Part shown: positions 7,644 through 16,069 of the stretch, piece by piece
How positions within the stretch are numbered: position 1 is the first letter of the stretch
How the letters are laid out: the number at the start of each line of letters is the position of its first letter
Origin: Rhodanobacter sp.
GTDB lineage: Bacteria > Pseudomonadota > Gammaproteobacteria > Xanthomonadales > Rhodanobacteraceae
Direction: 5' to 3'
NCBI GenBank assembly: GCA_004298015.1
Contig: SCSE01000048.1
Span: 1 to 45,399 of the forward strand
DNA length: 45,399 bases
Program-made: the position numbers and the translations under genes
Notes under the pieces: generated by a model
Told to the model about the DNA's origin: nothing
What the model saw: only the letters and a program-made list of their open reading frames with translations
The model's database searches: none

Positions 7644-8102
7644 ATGCAGACCAAACGCCTTACCGACACGCTCAGCGTCACCGGCCAGATCGATCCTGAC
7701 GACATCGCCCGCCTGGCCGCGCAGGGGTTTCGCAGCGTGATCAACAACCGTCCCGATGGCGAGGGCGACGATCAGCCACGCAGTGAAGCGCTGGCTTCGG
7801 CGGCGCAGCAGGCGGGCCTGGACTACCGTCACATTCCGATCGTCCCCGGTCAGTTGCAGGACAGCCAGGTCGGCGCCTTCACCGACGCACTTGAGCAGAT
7901 GCCGGGGCCGACCCTCGCGTTCTGCCGCACCGGTACGCGCTCGACCATGCTGTGGGCGCTCGGCGCGGTCCACGACGGTAACCGCACCGTGGACGATGTG
8001 CTGGAAACGGCGGCTCAGGCAGGTTATGACCTTGCTGGCCTCAAGCCACGCCTGGCCCAGGCTGCCGCATCGCCAAAGTCTGGCGAGAAGGGTTCGGCTT
8101 GA
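7644..8102 (+). CDS. TIGR01244/DUF442 family sulfurtransferase
   Basis: A 152-aa protein of the DUF442 (Blh N-domain-like, TIGR01244) family with a tyrosine-phosphatase-like fold that acts as a rhodanese-type sulfurtransferase. The active loop is AFCRTGTRSTML with the catalytic Cys near residue 94 in a CxxxxxR pattern. Upstream blocks are TDTLSVTGQIDPDDIARLAA and GFRSVINNRPDGE. GAGGAGA lies just before ATG 7644. The last 15 or so residues (AQAAASPKSGEKGSA) are a disordered tail. It lies between the persulfide dioxygenase and BigR and probably transfers sulfane sulfur to a thiol acceptor for the dioxygenase. Confidence 0.85.
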   Translation: MQTKRLTDTLSVTGQIDPDDIARLAAQGFRSVINNRPDGEGDDQPRSEALASAAQQAGLDYRHIPIVPGQLQDSQVGAFTDALEQMPGPTLAFCRTGTRSTMLWALGAVHDGNRTVDDVLETAAQAGYDLAGLKPRLAQAAASPKSGEKGSA

Positions 8103-8145
8103 ACCGCCGGCATCTGCCTCCGCAGGTCGCACGACTGAGTCCCCG

Positions 8146-8508
8146 GTGAGTCGCCGTGCAGAGCCCGCTATTCGCGGGCCATCACCCGAGGCAGCGCCGC
8201 GGCTGAACTTGCCGATCGAGGCCATGCACCGCCAGGCCGATGAGGCAATCACCGTACTCAAGGCCATGGCCAGTCACAACCGTCTGTTGTTGCTCTGCCA
8301 GCTGGCGCAGGGAGAGTATTCGGTGGGCGAATTGGCCCGCCAGCTGGATCTGGCCCAGAGCGTCGTCTCGCAACATCTCTCCTTGTTGCGCCGCGACGGT
8401 GTGGTCAGCGCGCGGCGGGAGGCCCAGTCGATCTTCTATCGCATCAGCGACGCCCGCGTGCAGGTACTGATGGGCACGATGTTCGCGCTCTTTTGCGCCG
8501 ACGAATAG
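8146..8508 (+). CDS. bigR: BigR-type persulfide-sensing ArsR-family repressor
   Basis: A 120-aa winged-helix ArsR-family regulator. The core reads VLKAMASHNRLLLLCQLAQG, then SVGELARQLDLAQSVVSQHL (recognition helix) and SIFYRISD (wing). From GTG 8146 the two cysteines fall at 51 and 117. Their spacing of 66 equals that of the redox pair Cys42/Cys108 known in Xylella BigR, where persulfide links them and releases DNA. I prefer GTG 8146 over ATG 8224 because the LNLPIEAM segment upstream of 8224 resembles the N-terminus of relatives; no strong ribosome site supports either. It lies inside the operon it should repress, with a matching operator at 5804-5819. Confidence 0.85.
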   Translation: MSRRAEPAIRGPSPEAAPRLNLPIEAMHRQADEAITVLKAMASHNRLLLLCQLAQGEYSVGELARQLDLAQSVVSQHLSLLRRDGVVSARREAQSIFYRISDARVQVLMGTMFALFCADE

Positions 8509-8542
8509 AACGCGTTTTCTTGCAACCTTTCGGGGAACATCC

Positions 8543-9337
8543 ATGACACACCTTTTATCCATGCAGGCATTGCTGGCCATCCTCTGCGGTTCCCTGGTCG
8601 GCTTTTCACTGGCGTTGATTGGTGGTGGCGGATCGATTCTCGCCGTGCCTCTGCTGTTGTATGTGGTGGGTATTCACGACCCGCATCTGGTGATTGGCAC
8701 CAGTGCACTGGCGGTGGCGATCAATGCCTTTGCCAACCTGATTCCGCACGCACGCGCCGGCCATGTCCGCTGGAAGGTCGCCTTTACCTTTGCCGCCACC
8801 GGCATCGTCGGTGCCTACCTCGGCTCAAGCCTGGGCAAGGCCGTCAACGGCCAGCACCTGCTGGTGTTCTTTGCGTTGTTGATGCTGGTGGTTGCCGCGA
8901 TGATGCTGCGCGGACGGCGCAGCAGCGGCCCGGATCGCTATCCGCTGCCGCACATGTATCCACGACTCGGTGTCACCGGTCTGGGTGCCGGTGGCCTGGC
9001 CGGTTTCTTCGGTATTGGCGGTGGTTTTCTGATCGTGCCGGGGCTGATGCTGGCCACCGGCATGGAAATCATCTATGCGATCGGTACCTCGCTGTTTGCA
9101 GTGGGCGCGTTTGGTCTGACCGCCGCCGCCAATTACGCGATCTCCGGTCTGATCGACTGGCCCGTCGCCGCTGAATTCATTGGCGGCGGAATCATCGGCG
9201 GCTGGCTTGGCGCCGTGGCGGCGAAGCGCCTCGCCAAGACCCGCGGTGTCCTCAACGTGATCTTCGCGATCGTGATCGTGCTGGTGGCGATCCTGATGCT
9301 GTACAAGAGCCTGCACACGCTATGGGGCGCCCATTGA
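8543..9337 (+). CDS. TauE/SafE family sulfite/anion exporter
   Basis: A 264-aa membrane protein of the TauE/SafE family, whose members export sulfite, sulfoacetate or related anions. The two family repeats are visible: LVGFSLALIGGGGSILAVPL near residue 20 and GGLAGFFGIGGGFLIVPGLM near residue 155, both with the glycine-rich signature, in a protein of about eight membrane helices. The ATG at 8543 follows CGGGGA at 8529-8534. It lies 34 bp after bigR and completes the operon. Exporting the sulfite made by the persulfide dioxygenase is the most economical role, as proposed for the Xylella operon. Confidence 0.85.
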   Translation: MTHLLSMQALLAILCGSLVGFSLALIGGGGSILAVPLLLYVVGIHDPHLVIGTSALAVAINAFANLIPHARAGHVRWKVAFTFAATGIVGAYLGSSLGKAVNGQHLLVFFALLMLVVAAMMLRGRRSSGPDRYPLPHMYPRLGVTGLGAGGLAGFFGIGGGFLIVPGLMLATGMEIIYAIGTSLFAVGAFGLTAAANYAISGLIDWPVAAEFIGGGIIGGWLGAVAAKRLAKTRGVLNVIFAIVIVLVAILMLYKSLHTLWGAH

Positions 9338-9440
9338 TGCCGGCCCTGGGTGACTTATGGGCTATGAAAATGTTGGCTGACGGGGCTTATCCTTGAAGCT
9401 CCCGCGAGGCGCGCTGCGCCTCGGTCATCAAGGACTCCCC

Positions 9441-11039
9441 ATGCGCAAATTGCCCCTCGTCGCGGCGCTGTCCGCGTTGCTGCTCAGCACCGCGGTCGTT
9501 GCCGGCCCCGACACCAAAGCCGACAAGGCTCCACCGCTGGATGCGGCGTTGTTGCAGCCACAGTCGTCGACCACCGACGGCTCGGTCACGGTCGAGGGCA
9601 GGCGCATCGACTACAAGGCGGTGGCTGGCACCCTGGTGTTGCACGGCGCCGGCGACAAGGAAAATGTGCCGGAGATAAGCATGTTCTATGTCGCCTATTT
9701 CAAAAAGGGCGTGGCTGCCGCGAAGCGCCCGATCACCTTCATCTACAACGGTGGTCCCGGCTCGGCGTCGGTGTGGTTGCACATGGGCGCGTTCGGGCCC
9801 AAGCGCGTGGTCACGGCTGATCACACCCATACCCCTGCAGCGCCGTATCGGTTGGTCAACAACGATTACAGCCTGCTTGATGCCTCCGACATCGTGTTCA
9901 TCGATGCCCCGGGCGCCGGTTTCAGCCGGCTGATCGCCAACGACAAGGACAAGGACAAGCGTGCGGCGCAGATGAAGGCGCGCCGCAAGGCGATCTACAG
10001 CGTCGACGGCGACGGCCATGCGTTTGCCCGCTTCATCACCCAGTTCATGTCGAAGTACGACCGCTGGAACTCACCCAAGTACCTGTTCGGTGAAAGCTAC
10101 GGCACCACCCGTTCGGCGGTGGTGGCCAACATCCTGGAAAACGACGACAGCGTCGATCTCAACGGGGTGATCCTGCTCTCGCAGATTCTCAATTTCGATA
10201 CCAGCATCGACGGGCCGCAGTTCAACCCCGGCATCGACCTGCCCTACGAGCTGGCGCTGCCGACCTATGCCGCCACCGCGTACTACCATCACAAGCTGCC
10301 ACAGCAGCCGGCCGCATTGCAGCCGTTCCTGAAAGAAGTGGAGCAGTATGCCACCGGACCGTATACCCAGGCACTGATGGCCGGCTCGCTGCTCGGCGAC
10401 GCCCAGAAGCAGGCGGTGGCCGAGAAGCTGCATCAGTACACCGGCCTGCCGGTGGCCTACTTGATCAAGGCCGACCTGCGCGTCAGCGGCGGCATGTTCG
10501 AGCACGAACTGCTGGGGCAGGCGGGCGATACCACCGGTCGCCTGGACACCCGCTTCTCCGGCCCGTCGATCAATCCGATGGGCGAGAGCTCCGACTACGA
10601 TCCGCAGTCCTCGTCGATCAGCTCGGCTTACGTCGCGACGTTCAACAACTACGTGCGCAAGCAGCTGAAATTCGGTCAAAACCAGCGCTACCGGCTGTTC
10701 GCCGACATCCATCACTGGGATTTCTCGCACAAGGCGCCCGGCACCCACGGTCAGGCACTGCAATCCTCCACCAATGTGATGCCCGATCTGGCGATGGCGA
10801 TGAAGACCAATCCGAATCTCAAGGTCTACGTCAACGGTGGCTATTACGACCTGGCCACGCCGTTCTTCGCCGCCCAGTACGAGGATCATCACCTGCCGAT
10901 TCCGGCCAGCCTCGATCACAACATCAGCTATTCATGGTACCCGTCCGGACACATGGTGTACGCCCACGAACCGTCACTGAAAAAGCTGCACGACAACGTC
11001 GCCCGCTTCATCGGACAGACCGACAACCTTGCGCATTGA
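9441..11039 (+). CDS. exported serine carboxypeptidase, peptidase family S10
   Basis: A 532-aa S10-type serine carboxypeptidase. The signal peptide (MRKLPLVAALSALLLSTAVV, cleaved about VVAG) places it in the periplasm or outside. The substrate-binding block TFIYNGGPGSASVWLHMGAF lies near residue 100; nucleophile Ser in FGESYGTTRS near 219; Asp in NGGYYDLATPFF near 470; His in YPSGHMVY near 505. All three catalytic residues are present. AAGGA precedes ATG 9441, and an in-frame TTG at 9393 would precede the signal peptide. It probably releases C-terminal amino acids from extracellular peptides for nutrition. It stands alone. Confidence 0.9.
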   Translation: MRKLPLVAALSALLLSTAVVAGPDTKADKAPPLDAALLQPQSSTTDGSVTVEGRRIDYKAVAGTLVLHGAGDKENVPEISMFYVAYFKKGVAAAKRPITFIYNGGPGSASVWLHMGAFGPKRVVTADHTHTPAAPYRLVNNDYSLLDASDIVFIDAPGAGFSRLIANDKDKDKRAAQMKARRKAIYSVDGDGHAFARFITQFMSKYDRWNSPKYLFGESYGTTRSAVVANILENDDSVDLNGVILLSQILNFDTSIDGPQFNPGIDLPYELALPTYAATAYYHHKLPQQPAALQPFLKEVEQYATGPYTQALMAGSLLGDAQKQAVAEKLHQYTGLPVAYLIKADLRVSGGMFEHELLGQAGDTTGRLDTRFSGPSINPMGESSDYDPQSSSISSAYVATFNNYVRKQLKFGQNQRYRLFADIHHWDFSHKAPGTHGQALQSSTNVMPDLAMAMKTNPNLKVYVNGGYYDLATPFFAAQYEDHHLPIPASLDHNISYSWYPSGHMVYAHEPSLKKLHDNVARFIGQTDNLAH

Positions 11040-11069
11040 GTTCTCGCGCGATCGGCTCATGTTGTTGTG

Positions 11070-11094
11070 TGCGGTGCGGTGCGGTGCGATGCGA
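11070..11094. repeat. five tandem pentamers after the S10 peptidase gene
   Basis: TGCGG occurs three times followed by TGCGA twice, directly head to tail, 30 bp after the peptidase stop. A short simple-sequence repeat between two convergent genes; no function is evident. Confidence 0.6.
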
Positions 11095-11136
11095 CTGGGA
11101 GGCTGTCGAGCTTTGGCTGGACGGCCTGCGATCGCG

Positions 11137-11295
11137 CTATCGCCTCGCACGCATCGCCTTGACGAACAGGGCCAGCAGCAGCAAACCCAGCAGCAGGCCG
11201 CTGCCGGCGCCCCACAGGGCGCCGGCTTGTCCGTCGAGCAGGTAGCCGACGCCGAAGCCGAGCGGAAACAGCAGCAAGATTGGCAGGCACCCCAT
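11137..11295 (-). CDS. small membrane protein, 52 aa
   Basis: A 52-residue protein starting at ATG 11295 with MGCLPILLLFPLGFGVGYLL, a glycine-rich link (DGQAGALWGAGSG) and a second hydrophobic helix (LLLGLLLLALFVKA) ending in basic MRARR. It has two predicted membrane helices with a positive C-terminus on the inside. It starts 10 bp after the lhr stop and is probably co-transcribed with it. I do not recognise a family. Confidence 0.6.
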   Translation of the reverse strand: MGCLPILLLFPLGFGVGYLLDGQAGALWGAGSGLLLGLLLLALFVKAMRARR

Positions 11296-11305
11296 CGTGG
11301 CGACC

Positions 11306-14300
11306 TCAAGCCGGCCTGTGGGAGTTCGGACCGTGGGGCGAAGATGTCGATGCTGGCGCATGCTGCAACAAGGCATGCCTCGCTTGTTGCAGCTCTGCGG
11401 CGGTCAGCTCGATCAATGCGACCGGCTTGCCCGCAACCAGTGCAGCGATCGGCATGCCGTCGCGGTAGAGTACGCGCGATCCGCTCACCGCGGGCACCTT
11501 GTCGCCAGCCAGCACGGTGCCGACCAGATTCAGCGGATCACTGCCGCTGAGACCTATCAACGCGCCGTCATCGGCGCGACGGCGCACTGCACGCAGCGGT
11601 GCGATCGCTTCGGGCAGCGCGAACTGCTCGCCGACCAGGCCTTCGACAAAACGGCCGCCCCGAATTTCACCACGAGCTTCCAGCTGGCGATAGATGCGCG
11701 AAAGCTCGCGCCACGACGGCAGCCATGGCGCCTCACGTTCCAGCAGTTTCCAGAACACCACCCCGTAGCGGCGCAACAGCACGCGCGCGACATGTTCGAT
11801 CGCCTCGGGCTCGATCCGTTCGCGCACTTGGCGAGCGCCGCCATCGTGGTTTGCGAGAGGAGCGCGCTGCGTTGAAGACACGCGCTTGCGCGGCGCCGCA
11901 GGCGCAGCGGATGTCAAGGATCGCCCGGTCGCCGGCCCGTGCCCCTGCGTCGCGGTCGGCAGGTCGGCCAGCCGATGGCCGGCGGGGAGACGGGCACTCT
12001 TGCAACTCAGTGCCCAGCGTCCGGCATCCTCGATGGCGCTGGGCTGGGGGCGTCGCAGGCGGCGACGCCCCGCGTCGCGCTTGGCGGCGGGCAGCAGCAG
12101 GGCGCGCAAGCCGGCGAAGCTGTCTGCGCTGACCTGCCCGGCGGCGACCAGTTCTCCCAGTGCATCCTCCAGTTCGCTGCGCAACAGGCGGGCATCTTCC
12201 ATCAGCTCATCGAAAAACATCGCGCCGCGCTCGCGCAGCGAATCGATCACGGCCTGCGCACGCGACGAAGCGCGCAACTCATGATCGATGGAACTTTTCG
12301 CGATGGAGGTCCATATGCCTATTTCGCGGCGTGCCATCAGCACGATCGGGGTGCCACGTACCGGGCCACCGCCACTGCCGCCGCCGCCGCGCAAGCGTCC
12401 CCAGCCGACCCGCCCGGCCCGGCATAGATCGTCCAGCCAGTGGCTCGAATAGTCGCTGACCCGGGCGGGAAGAATTTCCGATTCCCACGCGCCAGCAGCG
12501 GCTTCGAAACCTTCGAGCTGACTCAGTGTCGCACTCAATGCGTCGGGGCCGCGCTGTCGGGTGGCCGGCGAGACGTGCTGCCAGTCGAGCAGGAAGCGCA
12601 TCAGCTCACGTCGACTGACCGGTTCGATTTCGCGGCGCAAGCGGCCGAGGGTATAGCGGTGGATACGCGACAGCAGGTGTCGCTCGCACCACTCCGTCTC
12701 CAGTGTATCGGCGCAGAAGCGACCCTGCATCACGTAGCCTTCGGACTGCAATTGGGTCAGCGTCCGTACCACCTCGGCGGGTTCGGTGGCCATGGAACAG
12801 GCCAAGTCCGGCACGCTGACCGGGCCGAGCCCACCGAGACGGCGGCGCAGCAATTCGCGCAGCGCATCCTCGCGAGTCCACGCTTGCACGGTATATTCGG
12901 CCGGCGCCTCGATGGCCGGTTGCAGCACCGCGCCGGGGTGCAGTGCCTGCCACAAGGGCAGTTGCTCGGCGCTGGTCCAGATTGTCATGCGCCTAGGGTG
13001 CGCTCCTACCGCAAGCCGGGTCGCCCGTTGTGCCTTGGCCAACGCTTGCAGCCAGTCGTCCCAGCACGGGTGGGCGTTGACTTCGTCGCCGGTGACAAAA
13101 CCGAGCACACTCAGTGCCTCGTGCATCTCGTCGGCATCGCGCACCCGCGGCCAGGCTTCTTCACGTACCCTCTCGATCGCGGCGGGGTCGAGCCGATCGA
13201 GGCCGTCGGCGCCGGTTGTGCCATCCAGCCCGCGGGTCTGCACGGCTCGCATACGGCGCTCTTCCAGCGGTGCGTCGTCGAGGAAGGCGTAGGGCGCGGC
13301 ATTCAGCACTTCGGCAGCGAAAGGACTGGGTGCCGCCAGGTCGCGGCAAACGAGGGTGATATGCCCGGCTTCCAACTGGCGCAGGATCGCGAGCCATCCC
13401 TCCACGTCCATCGCCTCGCGCAGACAGTCGTATACGGTCTGCCTGACCAGCGGATGATCCGGCACCTCGCGCTCGCCGACAATGTTCTCCAGGCAGGCAA
13501 CCTGGTCGGGGAACACCGCGGCAAGCAAGTCCTCGCTCTTCATCCGTTGCAAGGGCGGCGGGGCCTTCTGTCCCCCGCTGAAGCGCGGCAGTGCCAGTGC
13601 AGTGACCGCATTCCAGCGCCAGCGCGCGGGAAACAGTGGCGCGTCGAGCAGCGCCTGGATCAATACGTCTTCGGCGCTGCTGGAGTGCAGGTAGCGGGCG
13701 ACCTCCTCGAGCGGGAAGCTGTGGCTGGTCGACAGCGACAGCACGATCGCATCCTCGGTGGCGGCCGCCTGCAGCTCAAAGTTGAACTGGCGGCAGAAGC
13801 GCTTGCGCAGAGCCAAGCCCCACGCGCGATTGATGCGGCTGCCCCACGGTGCGTGAATTACCAACTGGGTGCCACCGGACTCGTCGAAGAAGCGCTCCAG
13901 CACCAGACAGCGCTGAGTCGGCAGCATGCCAAGCGCGGCGCGGGTGCACGCCAGATATTGCACCAGCTGCTGCGCGGCGGACTCGTTCAGACCCAGCTGT
14001 TCGCACAGCCAGGCGGTAGCGCGCGAGGCGCCCTCCTCAGCCCGCGGCAGAGGGCCCGGTGTGGTGGCTTCGCCAGCGTCGGCAAGCTGCAGGGCGATCG
14101 CCTCGCGCAGTCGCGAGACCCCAAACGACAGTGCGTCGCTGCGCCCCGGTGCCTCGCCCAGCCAGAACGGAATACTCGGTGGCGCACCGTGGGCGTCTTC
14201 CACCCGCAGGCGATCGCGCTCGACGCGCTGGATCCGATAGCTGCTGTTGCCAAGCTGGAAGATGTCGCCGGCCATGCTTTCGACGGCAAAATCCTCGTTG

Positions 14301-15895
14301 ACGGTCCCCACGATGATCGCCTGCGGCTCAAGCACCACCTTGTAGTCGGCGTTATCGGGAATGGTGCCGCCGGACGTCAGTGCGACCAGCCGTGCATTGC
14401 GCCGTGGGCGCAGCTGACCATGCACAGCATCGCGATGGAGGTAGGCCGCGCGCGGTCCGCGGCGCGTGGTGAAGCCGTCGGCCAGCATCTGCACCACTGC
14501 GTCGAAATCCTTGCGGGTGAGTTGACGGTAAGGGTAGGCGCGGCAGACAAGATCGTAGAGTGCGTCTTCGCTGCTTGCCTGGCAGGCCATCTCGGCAACG
14601 ATCTGCTGAGCAAGTACGTCGAGTGGCTGCCAGGGAATCCTCAAGATGTCCAGCTCGCCGCGGCGCACGCAGTCGAGCAGTGCACTGCACTCCACCAGGT
14701 CGTCCCGGGTGGCGGGGAACAAGCGTGCCTTCGGCGTGCCGTCGATGCTGTGGCCGGAGCGACCAGTACGTTGCAGGAACGTAGCGATCGAACGTGGTGA
14801 GCCGAGCTGGCAGACCAGCTCGACCTCGCCGATGTCGATGCCCAGCTCCAGCGAGGCGGTCGCCACCAGCACGGACAGTTCGCCGCGCTTGAGCCGTTGC
14901 TCGGCCTCCAGCCGCAGCTCCTTCGAAAGGCTGCCGTGATGCGTCGCCACCACCTGCTTGCCGAGCCGCGTGGATAGCTGGTGCGCCGCGCGTTCGGCCA
15001 TCCGTCGCGTATTGACGAACACCAGGGTGGTGCGATGTGCCTGCGCCAGCTGGGCCAGTCGGTCGTAGACCAGCGCCCAGCCGTCGTTCGACATCACCGC
15101 CGCCAGCGGTATCGGCCCCACCTCGATCGCGAGATCGCGCGGACGGTCATGGCCGACGTCGACTATGAAAACATCGCTCCTCGCTTTCGCCTCCTCTCCC
15201 CCTTGGGGAGAGGGTGGAGGGGCACCGACCAGGAACTCGGCAATCATCTCGATGGGCTTTTGCGTCGCCGACAGTCCGATGCGCTGCAGGCGTCGCTGGC
15301 ACAGCGATTCCAACCGCGCCAGCGACAACGCCAGATGCGAGCCGCGCTTGCTGCCGGCGACGGCGTGGATCTCGTCGACGATTACCGTGCGTATACCCGC
15401 CAGCATCGCGCGCCCGGAGGCTGAGCCCAGCAGCACGTACAGCGATTCCGGTGTGGTTATCAGGATGTGGGGCCGTTGCCGCCGCAGCAGGTTGCGCTCG
15501 GCCTGGGGCGTGTCGCCGGTGCGTACCGCGGTACGGATCGCCACGTCGGGCAGGCCGAGGGTGGCGAGTTGCGCGCGGATACCTTGCAGCGGTGCTTCGA
15601 GATTGACGTGGATATCGTTTGACAGCGCTTTCAGAGGCGACACGTAGAGCACTGTGGTGAGATCGGGCAGGATGCCTGCGTGGGCCAGCCCTTCGCGGAC
15701 CAAGGTGTCGATGGCGGCCAGAAACGCGGTAAGCGTCTTGCCCGAGCCGGTCGGCGCCGCTACCAGGGTGTGCTGCCCGGCATGGATCATCGGCCACGCC
15801 GCCGCCTGCGCCGCGGTCGGCGCCGGGAACGCGTGACGAAACCAAGCGGCCACGGCCGGATGGAAATTGCGCAGAGAGTCGGTAGCCAGTGGCAT
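11306..15895 (-). CDS. lhr: ATP-dependent helicase Lhr (long form)
   Basis: A superfamily-2 helicase of 1529 aa, close to the roughly 1540 aa of E. coli Lhr, a 3'-5' DNA helicase linked to DNA repair. From ATG 15895 (MPLATDSLRNFHPAVAAWF): Walker A AAPTGSGKT near residue 46, DEIH box VDEIHAVAGSKRG near 175, motif III LSATQKP, the RecA2 motifs QLGSPRSIATFLQRTGRSGH near 370, then the winged-helix and Lhr-core domains and the long C-terminal Lhr extension. A longer open frame to 16210 adds only unrelated Ser/Arg-rich sequence. A REP-like palindrome at 15193-15213 is read through in frame near residue 230 (PPPSPQGGEEA), between the RecA lobes. It is divergent from the TonB receptor at 16070. Confidence 0.9.
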   Translation of the reverse strand: MPLATDSLRNFHPAVAAWFRHAFPAPTAAQAAAWPMIHAGQHTLVAAPTGSGKTLTAFLAAIDTLVREGLAHAGILPDLTTVLYVSPLKALSNDIHVNLEAPLQGIRAQLATLGLPDVAIRTAVRTGDTPQAERNLLRRQRPHILITTPESLYVLLGSASGRAMLAGIRTVIVDEIHAVAGSKRGSHLALSLARLESLCQRRLQRIGLSATQKPIEMIAEFLVGAPPPSPQGGEEAKARSDVFIVDVGHDRPRDLAIEVGPIPLAAVMSNDGWALVYDRLAQLAQAHRTTLVFVNTRRMAERAAHQLSTRLGKQVVATHHGSLSKELRLEAEQRLKRGELSVLVATASLELGIDIGEVELVCQLGSPRSIATFLQRTGRSGHSIDGTPKARLFPATRDDLVECSALLDCVRRGELDILRIPWQPLDVLAQQIVAEMACQASSEDALYDLVCRAYPYRQLTRKDFDAVVQMLADGFTTRRGPRAAYLHRDAVHGQLRPRRNARLVALTSGGTIPDNADYKVVLEPQAIIVGTVNEDFAVESMAGDIFQLGNSSYRIQRVERDRLRVEDAHGAPPSIPFWLGEAPGRSDALSFGVSRLREAIALQLADAGEATTPGPLPRAEEGASRATAWLCEQLGLNESAAQQLVQYLACTRAALGMLPTQRCLVLERFFDESGGTQLVIHAPWGSRINRAWGLALRKRFCRQFNFELQAAATEDAIVLSLSTSHSFPLEEVARYLHSSSAEDVLIQALLDAPLFPARWRWNAVTALALPRFSGGQKAPPPLQRMKSEDLLAAVFPDQVACLENIVGEREVPDHPLVRQTVYDCLREAMDVEGWLAILRQLEAGHITLVCRDLAAPSPFAAEVLNAAPYAFLDDAPLEERRMRAVQTRGLDGTTGADGLDRLDPAAIERVREEAWPRVRDADEMHEALSVLGFVTGDEVNAHPCWDDWLQALAKAQRATRLAVGAHPRRMTIWTSAEQLPLWQALHPGAVLQPAIEAPAEYTVQAWTREDALRELLRRRLGGLGPVSVPDLACSMATEPAEVVRTLTQLQSEGYVMQGRFCADTLETEWCERHLLSRIHRYTLGRLRREIEPVSRRELMRFLLDWQHVSPATRQRGPDALSATLSQLEGFEAAAGAWESEILPARVSDYSSHWLDDLCRAGRVGWGRLRGGGGSGGGPVRGTPIVLMARREIGIWTSIAKSSIDHELRASSRAQAVIDSLRERGAMFFDELMEDARLLRSELEDALGELVAAGQVSADSFAGLRALLLPAAKRDAGRRRLRRPQPSAIEDAGRWALSCKSARLPAGHRLADLPTATQGHGPATGRSLTSAAPAAPRKRVSSTQRAPLANHDGGARQVRERIEPEAIEHVARVLLRRYGVVFWKLLEREAPWLPSWRELSRIYRQLEARGEIRGGRFVEGLVGEQFALPEAIAPLRAVRRRADDGALIGLSGSDPLNLVGTVLAGDKVPAVSGSRVLYRDGMPIAALVAGKPVALIELTAAELQQARHALLQHAPASTSSPHGPNSHRPA
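15193..15213. repeat. REP-like palindrome inside lhr
   Basis: Arms CCTCTCCCC and GGGGAGAGG enclose a 3-base loop, followed by GGTGGAGGGG. This pattern resembles the common intergenic REP-type palindromes of high-GC proteobacteria. Here it lies inside lhr coding sequence without breaking the frame. Confidence 0.6.
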
Positions 15896-16069
15896 CGCAG
15901 GTGGGGCGAGCAATGATTGATGGGTCACCCGAGCATATATGGGGCGCCGCTTTGGTGTGATCAATTCATCGCTTTCGCCCGCGGACGCCATGTATGACAA
16001 TACGGTGACGTCGACGGTGCTGTAACTCCGGCATCCGGCGCATCGTTGCCTTTCATCCGGGGATTTTCC

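Noticed and set aside
16046-16069. Upstream TTG start for the TonB receptor
   Set aside because: It would extend ahead of a good signal peptide, and the ATG at 16070 has a better-placed ribosome site.
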